DNA from: Cellulomonas gilvus ATCC 13127
GTDB taxonomy: Bacteria > Actinomycetota > Actinomycetes > Actinomycetales > Cellulomonadaceae
NCBI RefSeq assembly: GCF_000218545.1
Contig: NC_015671.1
Coordinates: 868,001 to 932,000, forward strand
Reading direction: 5' to 3'
DNA length: 64,000 bases
In this document: positions 44,114 through 53,584 of the stretch, one piece after another
How positions within the stretch are numbered: the stretch's first letter is position 1
Layout of the letters: each line of letters opens with the position of its first letter
Translations under genes and position numbers: made by a program
The notes under the pieces: model-generated
Seen by the model: only the letters and a program-made list of their open reading frames with translations
What the model was told of the DNA's origin: nothing
Databases searched by the model: none

Positions 44114-44146
44114 GCGGCGGGGAGGTCCCTCGGGACTCCCCGCCGC
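44114..44146 (+). terminator. Hairpin in the rpsQ-rplN gap (terminator or attenuator)
   Basis: GCGGCGGGGAG (44114-44124) pairs with CTCCCCGCCGC (44136-44146), with GTCCC/GGGAC possible inside. It separates the S10 genes from the spc genes, which most bacteria transcribe together; a new promoter may follow before 44244, but I cannot define it. Confidence 0.6.
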
Positions 44147-44243
44147 GACGTGTGCATCACGGCAACTATCCGTTCGGCCAGGCTCGGCACGACTCCCGCG
44201 AGGGCGCCTGCACGAGAACCCGCCAGACGACAGGAGTAGGTAG

Positions 44244-44612
44244 ATGATCCAGCAGGAGACGCGGCTTCGCGTCGCCGACAACACGGGTGCCAAGGAGATT
44301 CTCTGCATCCGTGTGCTCGGTGGCTCCGGCCGCCGCTACGCCGGGATCGGCGACGTCATCGTCGCCACCGTCAAGGACGCGATCCCCGGCGGCAACGTCA
44401 AGAAGGGCGACGTCGTCAAGGCGGTCGTCGTGCGCACCCGCAAGGAGCGCCGTCGGCCCGACGGCTCGTACATCAAGTTCGACGAGAACGCGGCCGTGAT
44501 CCTCAAGAACGACGGGGAGCCCCGTGGCACCCGCATCTTCGGCCCCGTGGGCCGCGAGCTGCGCGACAAGAAGTTCATGAAGATCATCTCGCTGGCTCCG
44601 GAGGTGCTCTGA
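44244..44612 (+). CDS. rplN: 50S ribosomal protein L14
   Basis: Subunit-interface protein. 122 residues ([20 protein letters not shown]), with [20 protein letters not shown] and family-standard length. ATG 44244 after AGGAG. First gene of the spc block. Confidence 0.98.
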   Translation: MIQQETRLRVADNTGAKEILCIRVLGGSGRRYAGIGDVIVATVKDAIPGGNVKKGDVVKAVVVRTRKERRRPDGSYIKFDENAAVILKNDGEPRGTRIFGPVGRELRDKKFMKIISLAPEVL

Positions 44613-44614
44613 CC

Positions 44615-44956
44615 ATGGCGAAGATCAAGAAGGGCGACCTCGTGGTCGTCATCTCCGGCCGTGACAAGGGCAAGGAGGGCCGTGTGCTCGAGGTCCTGAC
44701 GGAGACGCAGCGCGTCGTCGTCGAGGGCGTCCAGCGCGTGCAGAAGCACGTCAAGGCCGGCCAGACCTCGCGCGGCACGCGCACCGGTGGCATCGAGACC
44801 GTCGAGGCCCCGATCCACATCAGCAACGTGATGCTCGTGGACCCGGAGACCAAGAAGGGCACCCGGGTCGGCTACCGCACCGAGCAGGTCGAGCGCGACG
44901 GCCGGACCCGCACGGTTCGGGTCCGCGTCGCCAAGCGCTCCGGGAAGGACGTCTGA
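44615..44956 (+). CDS. rplX: 50S ribosomal protein L24
   Basis: Assembly initiator of the large subunit. 113 residues ([20 protein letters not shown], the KOW motif), with [20 protein letters not shown]. Its TGA overlaps the rplE ATG (TGATG). Confidence 0.97.
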   Translation: MAKIKKGDLVVVISGRDKGKEGRVLEVLTETQRVVVEGVQRVQKHVKAGQTSRGTRTGGIETVEAPIHISNVMLVDPETKKGTRVGYRTEQVERDGRTRTVRVRVAKRSGKDV

Positions 44957-45528
44957 TGACCGAGACGACCATCGAGGCCCCGGCTCTGCCGCGCCTGAAG
45001 ACGAAGTACAACGACGAGATCCGCACGGCCCTGTTCGAGCAGTTCTCGCACGAGAACATCAACCAGGTCGCGCGGCTCGTCAAGGTCGTCGTGAACATGG
45101 GTGTCGGCGAGGCCGCCAAGGACTCCAAGCTGATCGAGGGCGCGATCCGCGACCTCACCCAGATCACGGGCCAGAAGCCGCAGGTCACCAAGGCCCGCAA
45201 GTCCATCGCGCAGTTCAAGCTGCGTGAGGGCATGCCGATCGGTGCGCACGTCACGCTGCGCGGCGACCGTGCCTGGGAGTTCCTGGACCGCCTGCTGTCG
45301 ACGGCGCTGCCCCGCATCCGCGACTTCCGCGGCCTGTCGCCCAAGCAGTTCGACGGCCACGGCAACTACACCTTCGGCCTCGTGGAGCAGTCCGTGTTCC
45401 ACGAGATCGACCAGGACAAGATCGACCGCGTCCGCGGCATGGACATCACGGTCGTCACCACGGCGGACACGGACGACGAGGGTCGCGCCTTCCTCAAGCT
45501 CCTCGGCTTCCCGTTCAAGGAGGACTGA
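44956..45528 (+). CDS. rplE: 50S ribosomal protein L5
   Basis: Binds 5S rRNA and contacts P-site tRNA. 190 residues from ATG 44956, with [20 protein letters not shown] and [20 protein letters not shown]. Overlaps the rplX stop. Confidence 0.98.
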   Translation: MTETTIEAPALPRLKTKYNDEIRTALFEQFSHENINQVARLVKVVVNMGVGEAAKDSKLIEGAIRDLTQITGQKPQVTKARKSIAQFKLREGMPIGAHVTLRGDRAWEFLDRLLSTALPRIRDFRGLSPKQFDGHGNYTFGLVEQSVFHEIDQDKIDRVRGMDITVVTTADTDDEGRAFLKLLGFPFKED

Positions 45529-45531
45529 CCC

Positions 45532-45717
45532 ATGGCGAAGACCGCTCTGATCAACAAGGCTGCGGCCAAGCCGAAGTTCGCGGTGCGTGGCTACACGCGC
45601 TGCCAGCGTTGCGGCCGGCCCCACTCGGTGTACCGCAAGTTCGGCCTGTGCCGGATCTGCGTGCGGGAGATGGCCCACCGCGGCGAGCTCCCCGGCGTCA
45701 CCAAGAGCAGCTGGTAA
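45532..45717 (+). CDS. rpsN: 30S ribosomal protein S14, zinc-binding type Z
   Basis: 61-residue short form with an intact zinc ribbon: Cys24, Cys27, Cys40, Cys43 ([20 protein letters not shown]). This is the primary zinc-dependent paralog; a zinc-free S14, if present, lies elsewhere. ATG 45532 is 3 nt after rplE. Confidence 0.97.
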   Translation: MAKTALINKAAAKPKFAVRGYTRCQRCGRPHSVYRKFGLCRICVREMAHRGELPGVTKSSW

Positions 45718-45745
45718 TCCCTCAGCAGGAACACCCAGTCGGTAG

Positions 45746-45789
45746 GTCCGCAGGTCTGCGGCTCGCTCGCGAGGCGCAGACCTGCGGAT
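45746..45789 (+). other. Long hairpin in the rpsN-rpsH gap
   Basis: TCCGCAGGTCTGCG (45747-45760) pairs perfectly with CGCAGACCTGCGGA (45775-45788), with an inner CTCGC/GCGAG stem. It lies inside an operon, 27 nt before the rpsH start, and no U-run follows. It may be a processing site, an attenuator or a protein-binding leader. Confidence 0.75.
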
Positions 45790-45815
45790 ACCCCGGCAGA
45801 AAGGGCTGACAAGCC

Positions 45816-46214
45816 ATGACCATGACCGACCCGATCGCAGACTTCCTGACTCGTCTGCGCAACGCGAACTCGGCGCACCACGACACGGTGTCGATCCCGT
45901 TCTCGAAGCTCAAGTCGCACATCGCGGAGATCCTCCAGGCCGAGGGTTACATCGCCGGCTGGAAGGTCGAGGACGCCCCCGTGGGCAAGAACCTCGTCGT
46001 CGAGCTGAAGTACGGCCCGAACCGCGAGCGTGCGCTCGCCGGCGTCAAGCGCGTGTCCAAGCCGGGCCTGCGCGTGTACGCCAAGTCCACCAACCTGCCC
46101 AAGGTGCTCGGCGGCCTCGGCGTGGCGATCCTGTCCACGTCCTCCGGCCTGCTCACCGACAAGCAGGCCGCCAAGAAGGGCGTGGGTGGGGAAGTCCTCG
46201 CCTACGTCTGGTGA
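45816..46214 (+). CDS. rpsH: 30S ribosomal protein S8
   Basis: 16S rRNA-binding protein and, in E. coli, the spc operon repressor. 132 residues ([20 protein letters not shown]), with [20 protein letters not shown] at the C-terminal signature. A second ATG two codons on is possible. Confidence 0.98.
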   Translation: MTMTDPIADFLTRLRNANSAHHDTVSIPFSKLKSHIAEILQAEGYIAGWKVEDAPVGKNLVVELKYGPNRERALAGVKRVSKPGLRVYAKSTNLPKVLGGLGVAILSTSSGLLTDKQAAKKGVGGEVLAYVW

Positions 46215-46240
46215 TCTGAGACCAGGAAAGGAGCCAAGCC

Positions 46241-46777
46241 ATGTCTCGTATCGGCAGGATTCCCGTCCCGGTCCCGGCTGGGGTGGACGTCAACATCGAT
46301 GGTGCGGTCGTCACCGTGAAGGGCCCGAAGGGCACGCTCACGCACACGATCGCCTCGCCCATCAAGGTCGCGCAGGAGGACGGCACGCTCGTCGTGTCGC
46401 GTCCCGACGACGAGCGCCTCTCGCGCTCGCTGCACGGCCTGACCCGCACGCTGCTGGCCAACCTGGTCACCGGCGTCACGGAGGGCTACGTCAAGAAGCT
46501 CGAGATCGTCGGCACCGGTTACCGCGTGACGGCCAAGGGTTCGGACCTCGAGTTCGCCCTCGGCTTCAGCCACCCGGTCGTCGTCACGCCGCCGGAGGGC
46601 ATCACGTTCGTGGTGGAGGCCCCGACGCGCTTCTCGGTGCAGGGCATCGACAAGCAGCAGGTCGGCGAGGTCGCCGCGAACATCCGCAAGATCCGCAAGC
46701 CCGAGCCGTACAAGGGCAAGGGTGTGCGGTACGCGGGGGAGAACGTGCGTCGCAAGGTCGGAAAGGCTGGGAAGTAA
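46241..46777 (+). CDS. rplF: 50S ribosomal protein L6
   Basis: Near the factor-binding site. 178 residues ([20 protein letters not shown]), with the C-terminal signature [22 protein letters not shown] 46241 after AAAGGAG. Confidence 0.98.
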   Translation: MSRIGRIPVPVPAGVDVNIDGAVVTVKGPKGTLTHTIASPIKVAQEDGTLVVSRPDDERLSRSLHGLTRTLLANLVTGVTEGYVKKLEIVGTGYRVTAKGSDLEFALGFSHPVVVTPPEGITFVVEAPTRFSVQGIDKQQVGEVAANIRKIRKPEPYKGKGVRYAGENVRRKVGKAGK

Positions 46778-46780
46778 GCC

Positions 46781-47152
46781 ATGGCGATCAGCATCAAGGG
46801 CAAGGGCAAGGCGATCGCGCGTCAGCGCCGTCACCTGCGCCTGCGCAAGAAGGTCGTCGGCACGCCGGCCCGTCCGCGTCTCGTGGTGACGCGCTCCGCG
46901 CGCCACATCACCGCTCAGGTCGTCGACGACTCGATCGGGCAGACCGTGGCGTTCGCGTCCACGCTGGAGAAGGACCTGCGCGTGGCCGAGGGCGACAAGA
47001 CGGCCAAGGCGAAGAAGGTCGGCGAGCTCGTCGCAGAGCGTGCCAAGGCCAAGGGTGTCGAGGCGGTCGTGTTCGACCGTGGCGGCAACAAGTACCACGG
47101 CCGCGTGGCCGCGGTGGCCGACGGCGCCCGCGAGGCGGGGCTGTCCCTGTGA
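46781..47152 (+). CDS. rplR: 50S ribosomal protein L18
   Basis: 5S rRNA-binding protein. 123 residues ([20 protein letters not shown]), with [23 protein letters not shown] 46781 is 3 nt after rplF. Confidence 0.98.
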   Translation: MAISIKGKGKAIARQRRHLRLRKKVVGTPARPRLVVTRSARHITAQVVDDSIGQTVAFASTLEKDLRVAEGDKTAKAKKVGELVAERAKAKGVEAVVFDRGGNKYHGRVAAVADGAREAGLSL

Positions 47153-47183
47153 CGACGACGAACCGGAAGAAGAGGACTCACTG

Positions 47184-47831
47184 ATGGCTGCACCTGCACG
47201 CAGCAACACCGGTGCTCAGGGCACCGGCGGCGAGCGCCGCGACGGCGGTCGTCGGGACGGTGGCGGTCGCCGCGGCGACGCGCCCGAGAAGAGCGCGTTC
47301 CTCGAGCGCGTCGTGACGATCAACCGCGTGGCCAAGGTCGTCAAGGGTGGCCGCCGCTTCAGCTTCACCGCGCTCGTCGTGGTGGGTGACGGCGACGGCA
47401 CGGTCGGTGTCGGCTACGGCAAGGCCAAGGAGGTGCCCGCGGCGATCGCCAAGGGTGTCGAGGAGGCGAAGAAGAACTTCTTCCGCGTCCCGCGCATCCA
47501 GGGCACCATCCCGCACCCCATCCAGGCCGAGGCCGCTGCCGGCATCGTCTTCCTGCGCCCCGCGGCGCCCGGTACCGGTGTGATCGCCGGTGGTCCGGTC
47601 CGCGCGGTGCTCGAGTGCGCCGGCATCCACGACGTGCTGAGCAAGTCGCTCGGCTCGTCGAACGCGATCAACATCGTGCACGCGACGATCGCCGCGCTGC
47701 GCGGTCTCGAGCAGCCGGAGGCCGTGGCCGCGCGCCGTGGTCTGCCGCTCGAGCACGTCGCCCCCGCGCCGCTGCTGCGCGCCCAGGCCGCCGGCCTGGC
47801 CGCGAAGTCGGCCGAGAAGGTGGGTGCGTGA
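47184..47831 (+). CDS. rpsE: 30S ribosomal protein S5
   Basis: Decoding-fidelity protein. 215 residues from ATG 47184. The first 35 residues are a Gly/Arg/Asp-rich tail ([18 protein letters not shown]), followed by the S5 domain ([20 protein letters not shown]) and [16 protein letters not shown]. The TGA overlaps the rpmD ATG (TGATG). Confidence 0.98.
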   Translation: MAAPARSNTGAQGTGGERRDGGRRDGGGRRGDAPEKSAFLERVVTINRVAKVVKGGRRFSFTALVVVGDGDGTVGVGYGKAKEVPAAIAKGVEEAKKNFFRVPRIQGTIPHPIQAEAAAGIVFLRPAAPGTGVIAGGPVRAVLECAGIHDVLSKSLGSSNAINIVHATIAALRGLEQPEAVAARRGLPLEHVAPAPLLRAQAAGLAAKSAEKVGA

Positions 47832-48013
47832 TGGCCCGTCTCAAGGTGACGCAGAAGCGCTCCGGCATCGGTGGCAAGCAGAACCAGCGCGACACGCTCC
47901 GCACGCTTGGTCTCAAGCGCATCGGCGACGTGGTCGTCAAGGAGGATCGTCCCGAGATCCGCGGCATGGTCAGGACCGTGCAGCACCTCGTGGTGGTCGA
48001 GGAGGTCGAGTGA
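47831..48013 (+). CDS. rpmD: 50S ribosomal protein L30
   Basis: 60 residues ([20 protein letters not shown]), with [20 protein letters not shown]. Standard small L30, coupled to rpsE by a 1-nt overlap. Confidence 0.97.
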   Translation: MARLKVTQKRSGIGGKQNQRDTLRTLGLKRIGDVVVKEDRPEIRGMVRTVQHLVVVEEVE

Positions 48014-48015
48014 CC

Positions 48016-48708
48016 ATGGCTGACGAGAAGAACGAGAAGGCCACCGCGGCCGACGACGCGCCCAAGGCCGCCGCCAAGAAGGCTCCGGCCAAGAAGGCGA
48101 CGGCTGCGGCCGCCGAGAAGGCGCCGGCCAAGAAGGCGACGACGAAGGCCGCCAAGGCCGAGTCGGCTCCTGCCGAGAAGGCCGCCGCGGACAAGGCTCC
48201 CGCCAAGAAGGCGCCGTCCGCGGCTGCCAAGAAGGCGGCGGCCGAGGCCGCGCAGCCCGGTGCCGGTGGCACGCTCAAGGTGCACCACCTGCGTCCGGCC
48301 CCCGGCGCCAAGACCGCCAAGACCCGCGTGGGTCGTGGTGAGGCGTCGAAGGGCAAGACGGCGGGTCGCGGTACCAAGGGCACCAAGGCGCGCTACCAGG
48401 TTCCTGCCCGCTTCGAGGGTGGTCAGATGCCGCTGCACATGCGTCTGCCCAAGCTCCGCGGCTTCAAGAACCCGTTCCGTGTCGAGTACCAGGTGGTGAA
48501 CCTGGACAAGCTCTCGGCGCTGTACCCCGACGGTGGCGACGTGACGGTCGCCGACCTGGTCGCCAAGGGCGCGGTCCGCAAGGGCAAGCCCGTCAAGGTG
48601 CTCGGCACCGGTGACCTCACGGTCAAGGTCTCCGTCGCGGTGGACGCCTACTCGGCGTCCGCCAAGGAGAAGATCGTCGCGGCCGGCGGCAGCGTCTCGG
48701 AGGACTGA
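48016..48708 (+). CDS. rplO: 50S ribosomal protein L15 with a long Lys/Ala-rich N-terminal extension
   Basis: 230 residues from ATG 48016 (a GTG at 48010 is possible). The L15 core starts near residue 85 ([57 protein letters not shown]). Residues 1-84 are low complexity with repeated [14 protein letters not shown] blocks, like histone H1 or HU tails. Typical L15 has about 145-150 residues and lacks this. The frame is continuous and no later start fits, so the extension seems real. Confidence 0.95.
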   Translation: MADEKNEKATAADDAPKAAAKKAPAKKATAAAAEKAPAKKATTKAAKAESAPAEKAAADKAPAKKAPSAAAKKAAAEAAQPGAGGTLKVHHLRPAPGAKTAKTRVGRGEASKGKTAGRGTKGTKARYQVPARFEGGQMPLHMRLPKLRGFKNPFRVEYQVVNLDKLSALYPDGGDVTVADLVAKGAVRKGKPVKVLGTGDLTVKVSVAVDAYSASAKEKIVAAGGSVSED

Positions 48709-48734
48709 GGCGCCCGCGCAGCTGCACGGACGAA

Positions 48735-48766
48735 GAACGGCCCGGGTCCCAGGACCCGGGCCGTTC
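48735..48766 (+). terminator. spc operon terminator
   Basis: A perfect 15-bp stem joins 48735-48749 to 48752-48766, followed by TCTCG, 26 nt after rplO. Confidence 0.82.
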
Positions 48767-48836
48767 TCGCGTCTGCGGCCGCGCAGCGGCTGCACGTGGA
48801 CCGGCCCGACGGGCGGTGGTCCGCGCTGACAGAAGC

Positions 48837-48868
48837 GGGTCGGGCGAGGAGCCCCCCTCGCCCGACCC
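48837..48868 (+). terminator. Second hairpin after rplO
   Basis: A 13-bp stem (GGGTCGGGCGAGG with its complement) joins 48837-48849 to 48856-48868. A backup terminator is the simplest reading. Confidence 0.6.
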
Positions 48869-49092
48869 AGGCAGCACCCGCCCGATCGGCAGGTGCGGGC
48901 CGACGATGAGGGGAACGCGCGCCGACGTGCGGCGCGTGCTGAAAGGGTTCGGACGCCTTCTCCCGGACGCTCGTCCGGGAGGATCGACCACCGACGGTCG
49001 GAGCCGCGTCCGGCGCAAGGTAGTCTTGCCCGCGGCCATGCTCTGGTCAGGGTCGACGACGTGCCGCGGCTGCGGCAATCCATGGAGGACAG

Positions 49093-50391
49093 GTGCTAGG
49101 CGCATTCGTGCGGGCGTTCAGGACGCCCGACCTGCGGCGGAAGCTGCTCTTCACGATCGGCATCATGGTCGTGTTCCGCATCGGATCCTTCCTGCCCACG
49201 CCTGGGGTCTCGTACCCCAACGTGCAGCAGTGCACGGAGGAGATGCAGTCGGGCAACAACCTGCTGGGGCTGGTCAACCTGTTCAGCGGTGGCGCGCTGC
49301 TGCAGCTGTCCGTCTTCGCGCTCGGGATCATGCCGTACATCACGGCGAGCATCATCGTGCAGCTGCTGCGCGTGGTGATCCCCAAGTTCGAGGAGCTCCA
49401 CAAGGAGGGGCAGTCGGGCACCGCGAAGCTCACGCAGTACACGCGGTACCTGACCATCGCGCTGGCGATCCTGCAGTCGACGACGGTCATCACGATCGCG
49501 CGCAGCGGGCGCCTGTTCAGCGGCTGCACGGTCGACGTCATCCCGGACTCGTCGTGGACGACGCTGGTCCTCATGGTCATCGCCATGACCGCGGGCACCG
49601 GCCTGATCATGTGGCTCGGCGAGCTCATCACCGAGCGCGGTGTCGGCAACGGCATGTCGTTGCTGATCTTCACGTCCATCGCGGCGAGCTTCCCGACGGC
49701 CCTCGGGTCGATCTGGGGCAGCAACAACGGTGTCAGCAAGTTCTTCATCGTGATGGTGGTCATCGTCCTGGTCATCGCGCTCGTCGTGTTCGTCGAGCAG
49801 AGCCAGCGCCGGATCCCCGTGCAGTACGCCAAGCGCATGGTCGGCCGCCGCATGTACGGCGGGTCGAGCACCTACATCCCGATCAAGATCAACATGGCCG
49901 GCGTCATCCCGATCATCTTCGCCTCGTCGCTGCTGGCGATCCCGGGGATCCTCGCGCAGTTCGGCGACCAGAGCGCCGACTGGGTCCGCTGGACGTCGCA
50001 GAACCTGGCAGCGAACGACGCGCCCCTGCACCTGGCGCTCTACGTCTTCCTGATCATCTTCTTCTGCTACTTCTACACGGCGATCACGTTCAACCCGGAC
50101 GAGGTCGCGGACAACATGAAGAAGTACGGCGGGTTCATCCCCGGCATCCGCGCTGGCCGGCCGACCGCGGACTACCTGTCCTACGTGATCTCGCGCATCA
50201 CCGCACCCGGGTCGGTGTACCTGGCGCTCGTGGCGCTGATCCCGACGATCGCGTTCATCGTGCTGGACATCGACCAGAACATCCCGTTCGGCGGGTCGTC
50301 GATCCTCATCGTCGTGGGCGTCGGCCTCGAGACCGTCAAGCAGATCGAGTCGCAGCTGCAGCAGCGGCACTACGAGGGGTTCCTGCGATGA
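49093..50391 (+). CDS. secY: Preprotein translocase subunit SecY
   Basis: Channel subunit of SecYEG. 432 residues from GTG 49093 after GGAGGAC, with ten hydrophobic segments. FRIGSFLPTPGVSYPNV, LFSGGALLQLSVFALGIMPY and the ribosome-binding loop IPVQYAKRMVGRRMYGGSST are typical. The TGA overlaps the adk ATG. Confidence 0.98.
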   Translation: MLGAFVRAFRTPDLRRKLLFTIGIMVVFRIGSFLPTPGVSYPNVQQCTEEMQSGNNLLGLVNLFSGGALLQLSVFALGIMPYITASIIVQLLRVVIPKFEELHKEGQSGTAKLTQYTRYLTIALAILQSTTVITIARSGRLFSGCTVDVIPDSSWTTLVLMVIAMTAGTGLIMWLGELITERGVGNGMSLLIFTSIAASFPTALGSIWGSNNGVSKFFIVMVVIVLVIALVVFVEQSQRRIPVQYAKRMVGRRMYGGSSTYIPIKINMAGVIPIIFASSLLAIPGILAQFGDQSADWVRWTSQNLAANDAPLHLALYVFLIIFFCYFYTAITFNPDEVADNMKKYGGFIPGIRAGRPTADYLSYVISRITAPGSVYLALVALIPTIAFIVLDIDQNIPFGGSSILIVVGVGLETVKQIESQLQQRHYEGFLR

Positions 50392-50966
50392 GCGCGCGTC
50401 TGGTGCTGCTCGGCCCTCCCGGGGCCGGCAAGGGGACGCAGGCGGCCCGCCTGGCGGAGCGGCTCGGCGTCCCGGCGATCTCGACCGGTGACATCTTCCG
50501 GGCCAACATCAAGGGTGGTACCGAGCTGGGCCGCAAGGCGCAGGAGTACTCCTCGCGCGGGGCCCTGGTGCCCGACGAGATCACGAACGCCATGGTGCGT
50601 GACCGGCTCGCGGAGCCCGACACGGCCGAGGGCTTCCTGCTCGACGGCTACCCGCGCAACGTGGCCCAGGTCGACGAGCTCGCGACGATCCTGGCGGACG
50701 CGGGCCTGACCCTCGACCTCGCGGTCGAGATCACGGCGGACCCCGAGGTCGTCGCCGCGCGGCTGCTCAAGCGCGCCGAGATCGAGGGCCGCGAGGACGA
50801 CACCGCGGACGTCATCCGGCACCGGCTCGACGTGTACGCCGAGCAGACGGCGCCGATCTCCGACGTGTACGCCGCGCAGGGCCTCCTGGTCCGCGTCGAC
50901 GGCATCGGCGAGGTCGACGAGGTCACGGCGCGCCTGCTGTCCGCGATCGGCACCGCGGCGCGCTGA
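50388..50966 (+). CDS. adk: Adenylate kinase
   Basis: Interconverts AMP + ATP and 2 ADP. 192 residues from ATG 50388. P-loop LLGPPGAGKGTQ, AMP-binding STGDIFRANI and GFLLDGYPRNVAQVDEL are visible. The LID region is short, lacking the longer insertion, as in the short actinobacterial form. Coupled to secY by a 4-nt overlap. Confidence 0.97.
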   Translation: MSARLVLLGPPGAGKGTQAARLAERLGVPAISTGDIFRANIKGGTELGRKAQEYSSRGALVPDEITNAMVRDRLAEPDTAEGFLLDGYPRNVAQVDELATILADAGLTLDLAVEITADPEVVAARLLKRAEIEGREDDTADVIRHRLDVYAEQTAPISDVYAAQGLLVRVDGIGEVDEVTARLLSAIGTAAR

Positions 50967-50989
50967 GCGCGCGGTCAGGAGACGTCACC

Positions 50990-51835
50990 GTGGTGTTCGG
51001 TCGCGAGCGGGTCGAGCTCAAGACGCCGGAGCAGGTGCTGGTCATGCGCCGCGCCGGCCTGGTCGTCGCGGACGCGCTGGCCGCCGCCCGCACCGCTGCG
51101 GTCCCGGGTGCCACGACCGGCGACGTGGACGCCGCCGCGGCCGCGGTCATCGCGGCAGCCGGTGCGCAGCCCTCGTTCCTCGGGTACCACGGGTACCCCG
51201 CGACCGTGTGCGTCTCGGTGAACGACGAGGTGGTGCACGGCATCCCGGGGGACCGGGTGCTCGCCGACGGCGACGTCGTCTCGATCGACTGCGGTGCGGT
51301 GGTCGACGGCTGGCACGGGGACAGCGCGCTGTCGTTCGTGCTGGGGGAGGGCGACCCGCTCGACCGTGCGCTCGTCGCGACCACCGAGGACGCCATGTGG
51401 GCGGGCATCGCGGCCCTGGCGGGCGCGGACCGGCTGGGCGTGGTGGGCGACGCGGTCGAGGACGTGGTCGACGCCGCCCACGCGCGGGGTGCCGACGGCG
51501 GCGTGCGCTTCGGCGTGGTCGAGGACTACGTGGGGCACGGCATCGGGTCGCAGATGCACCAGCCGCCCGACGTCCTGAACTACCGCACGCGCGACCGCGG
51601 TGCGCGGCTACGCCCCGGGATGTGCGTGGCGGTCGAGCCGATGGTCGTGCGTGGCGACCAGCGCACGCGCGTGCTCGCCGACGACTGGACCGTGGTGACG
51701 CAGGACGGCTCACGTGCTGCGCACTGGGAGCACACCGTGGCCGTGCACGACGCAGGGATCTGGGTGCTGACCGCGCGCGACGGCGGCGCGGAGGCGCTCG
51801 CCCGGCACGGCGTGACCGTCGCGCCGCTCGGCTGA
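50990..51835 (+). CDS. map: Methionine aminopeptidase, type I
   Basis: Removes the initiator Met from nascent proteins. 281 residues from GTG 50990 (a second GTG follows at once). Metal ligands appear in the family order: SIDCGAVVDGWHGDSALSF (two Asp), DYVGHGIGSQMH (His), VAVEPMV (Glu) and HWEHTVAV (Glu). NDEVVHGIPGD carries the conserved substrate-side His. Continues the secY-adk-map operon. Confidence 0.96.
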   Translation: MVFGRERVELKTPEQVLVMRRAGLVVADALAAARTAAVPGATTGDVDAAAAAVIAAAGAQPSFLGYHGYPATVCVSVNDEVVHGIPGDRVLADGDVVSIDCGAVVDGWHGDSALSFVLGEGDPLDRALVATTEDAMWAGIAALAGADRLGVVGDAVEDVVDAAHARGADGGVRFGVVEDYVGHGIGSQMHQPPDVLNYRTRDRGARLRPGMCVAVEPMVVRGDQRTRVLADDWTVVTQDGSRAAHWEHTVAVHDAGIWVLTARDGGAEALARHGVTVAPLG

Positions 51836-51893
51836 CCGGCACGCGCGACCGCGCGAGGGTCTGCGACGTCACACCCCGTGCGCGCGGCGGCCG

Positions 51894-51923
51894 TTTCGTC
51901 GGCGCCGACTGATGGCGTATGGT
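51894..51923 (+). promoter_or_regulatory. Putative infA promoter
   Basis: TTTCGT (51894-51899), 18 bp, TATGGT (51918-51923) in the 254-nt map-infA gap. A leader of about 160 nt would follow. Confidence 0.45.
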
Positions 51924-52089
51924 TGTCCGTTGGGTGTGTGCGCCCGTTCAGTCGCGCGCTCCGGTGACTCCGGGGCCTGTGGCGCTGGGATGCACGCCCG
52001 CCACTTCCATGACGAGCGGCGGCACGGTCCTGTGACCGGGTCGGCCGATCGGCATGGCTGCTCGACCCGACCGACAGTTAGCGGAGGAC

Positions 52090-52311
52090 ATGGCGAAGAA
52101 GGACGGCGTCATCGAGATCGAGGGCAGCGTTGTCGAAGCGCTGCCCAACGCGATGTTCCGTGTGGAGCTCACGAACGGCCACAAGGTGCTCGCCCACATC
52201 TCGGGCAAGATGCGACAGCACTACATCCGGATCCTCCCCGAGGACCGCGTGGTGGTCGAGCTGAGCCCGTACGACCTGTCCCGCGGTCGCATCGTCTACC
52301 GCTACAAGTAA
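52090..52311 (+). CDS. infA: Translation initiation factor IF-1
   Basis: OB-fold factor that occupies the A site during initiation. 73 residues ([20 protein letters not shown]), with [23 protein letters not shown] 52090 after GCGGAGGAC. Family-standard length. Confidence 0.98.
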   Translation: MAKKDGVIEIEGSVVEALPNAMFRVELTNGHKVLAHISGKMRQHYIRILPEDRVVVELSPYDLSRGRIVYRYK

Positions 52312-52369
52312 TCACCACGACAACGCCGCCGGTTCCCACCGGGACACGCGGCGGCGGAGGAACCACGCG

Positions 52370-52483
52370 ATGAAGGTCAAGCCCAGCGTCAAGAAGATCT
52401 GCGACAAGTGCAAGGTGATCCGCCGGCACGGTCGTGTCCAGGTCATCTGCGAGAACCTGCGCCACAAGCAGCGCCAGGGCTGA
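52370..52483 (+). CDS. rpmJ: 50S ribosomal protein L36
   Basis: 37-residue zinc protein: [20 protein letters not shown], with ligands Cys11, Cys14, Cys27 and His32. ATG 52370 follows GGCGGAGGAAC. It lies 58 nt after infA, the usual place. The zinc-binding (C+) form. Confidence 0.97.
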   Translation: MKVKPSVKKICDKCKVIRRHGRVQVICENLRHKQRQG

Positions 52484-52558
52484 TGCCCCGGCGGCATCTC
52501 GCCGCACGACGCCCCTGACGGGGCATCGGCACGACGGGCCGACCGACCACGGTCGGCG

Positions 52559-52595
52559 GCCCGGCAAGCGCACCGCCACTCCGGTGGCCGGGCCA
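52559..52595 (+). other. Hairpin in the rpmJ-rpsM gap
   Basis: GGCCCGGC (52559-52566) pairs with GCCGGGCC (52588-52595), and inner CACC (52572-52575) pairs with GGTG (52584-52587). It lies in the 234-nt gap before rpsM and may be a leader structure or partial terminator. Confidence 0.5.
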
Positions 52596-52717
52596 CGAGG
52601 TCGAGCACCTCGCGGACCGGGACCCGCCGGCGAACCCTCGGCTCGGAGGCCGGGGCCCGCAGCACGCGGGAGGGCGGTGCGGAAGACCTCCGAGCAGTAA
52701 CAGGAGCCACCAGGCAC

Positions 52718-53098
52718 ATGGCACGTCTCATCGGCGTCGACCTCCCCCGCGAGAAGCGGCTCGAGATCGCGCTCACCTACATCTACGGGGTCGGCCGCAC
52801 GCGCGCCCTCCAGACCCTCGCGGCCACCGGCATCTCCGGTGACCTGCGCGTCAAGGACCTCGGCGACGCCGAGCTGGTCGCGCTGCGCGACCACCTCGAG
52901 GGCAACTACAAGCTCGAGGGTGACCTGCGACGCGAGGTCGCCGCGGACATCCGCCGCAAGGTCGAGATCGGCTGCTACGAGGGCCTGCGTCACCGCCGTG
53001 GCCTTCCCGTGCGCGGCCAGCGCACGAAGACCAACGCGCGTACCCGCAAGGGCCCGAAGCGCACCGTCGCCGGCAAGAAGAAGGCCGGGCGCAAGTAA
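52718..53098 (+). CDS. rpsM: 30S ribosomal protein S13
   Basis: Head protein that contacts P-site tRNA. 126 residues ([20 protein letters not shown]), with [20 protein letters not shown] and a basic C-terminal tail. ATG 52718 after AGGAG. rpsK follows after 45 nt. Confidence 0.98.
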   Translation: MARLIGVDLPREKRLEIALTYIYGVGRTRALQTLAATGISGDLRVKDLGDAELVALRDHLEGNYKLEGDLRREVAADIRRKVEIGCYEGLRHRRGLPVRGQRTKTNARTRKGPKRTVAGKKKAGRK

Positions 53099-53143
53099 CG
53101 CCCGCCCACCGGCGCCCACCGATCCTCGAGAGAAGAAGAGCAG

Positions 53144-53545
53144 ATGCCTCCCAAGACCCGTTCCGCCGTGCGCAAGCCGCGCCGCAAGGAGAAGAAGAAC
53201 GTCTCCCACGGCCAGGCGCACATCAAGAGCACGTTCAACAACACGATCATCTCGATCACCGACCCCTCGGGCGCCGTGATCTCCTCGGCCTCGTCCGGCC
53301 AGGTCGGCTTCAAGGGCTCGCGCAAGTCGACGCCGTTCGCCGCGCAGCTCGCGGCCGAGGCCGCTGCGCGCCGCGCCCAGGAGCACGGCATGCGCAAGGT
53401 CGACGTCTTCGTCAAGGGCCCCGGCTCGGGCCGTGAGACCGCGATCCGCTCGCTGCAGGCCGCCGGCCTCGAGGTGGGCTCGATCCAGGACGTGACGCCC
53501 CAGGCGCACAACGGCTGCCGTCCGCCGAAGCGCCGCCGCGTCTGA
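53144..53545 (+). CDS. rpsK: 30S ribosomal protein S11
   Basis: Platform protein next to the mRNA exit. 133 residues ([20 protein letters not shown]), with [20 protein letters not shown] and [15 protein letters not shown] at the end. Standard length. Confidence 0.98.
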   Translation: MPPKTRSAVRKPRRKEKKNVSHGQAHIKSTFNNTIISITDPSGAVISSASSGQVGFKGSRKSTPFAAQLAAEAAARRAQEHGMRKVDVFVKGPGSGRETAIRSLQAAGLEVGSIQDVTPQAHNGCRPPKRRRV

Positions 53546-53552
53546 TCTGCGC

Positions 53553-53584
53553 CACGCCGGACCGCGAGCGCGCGGTCCGGCGTG
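53553..53584 (+). terminator. Perfect hairpin between rpsK and rpoA
   Basis: CACGCCGGACCGCG (53553-53566) pairs with CGCGGTCCGGCGTG (53571-53584), 14 bp with an AGCG loop. It lies within the alpha operon, at the place where rpsD is found in many bacteria. It could be a terminator or an attenuator. Confidence 0.7.

Larger units (their letters stand above)
48709..49092 (+). other. rplO-secY intergenic region (384 bp)
   Basis: Contains terminators at 48735-48766 and 48837-48868, a third small hairpin (TCCCGGAC/GTCCGGGA, 48961-48980), and a possible secY promoter with -10 TAGTCT at 49021-49026 and a weak -35 (TCGGAG, 48998-49003). No supported gene. Confidence 0.55.
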
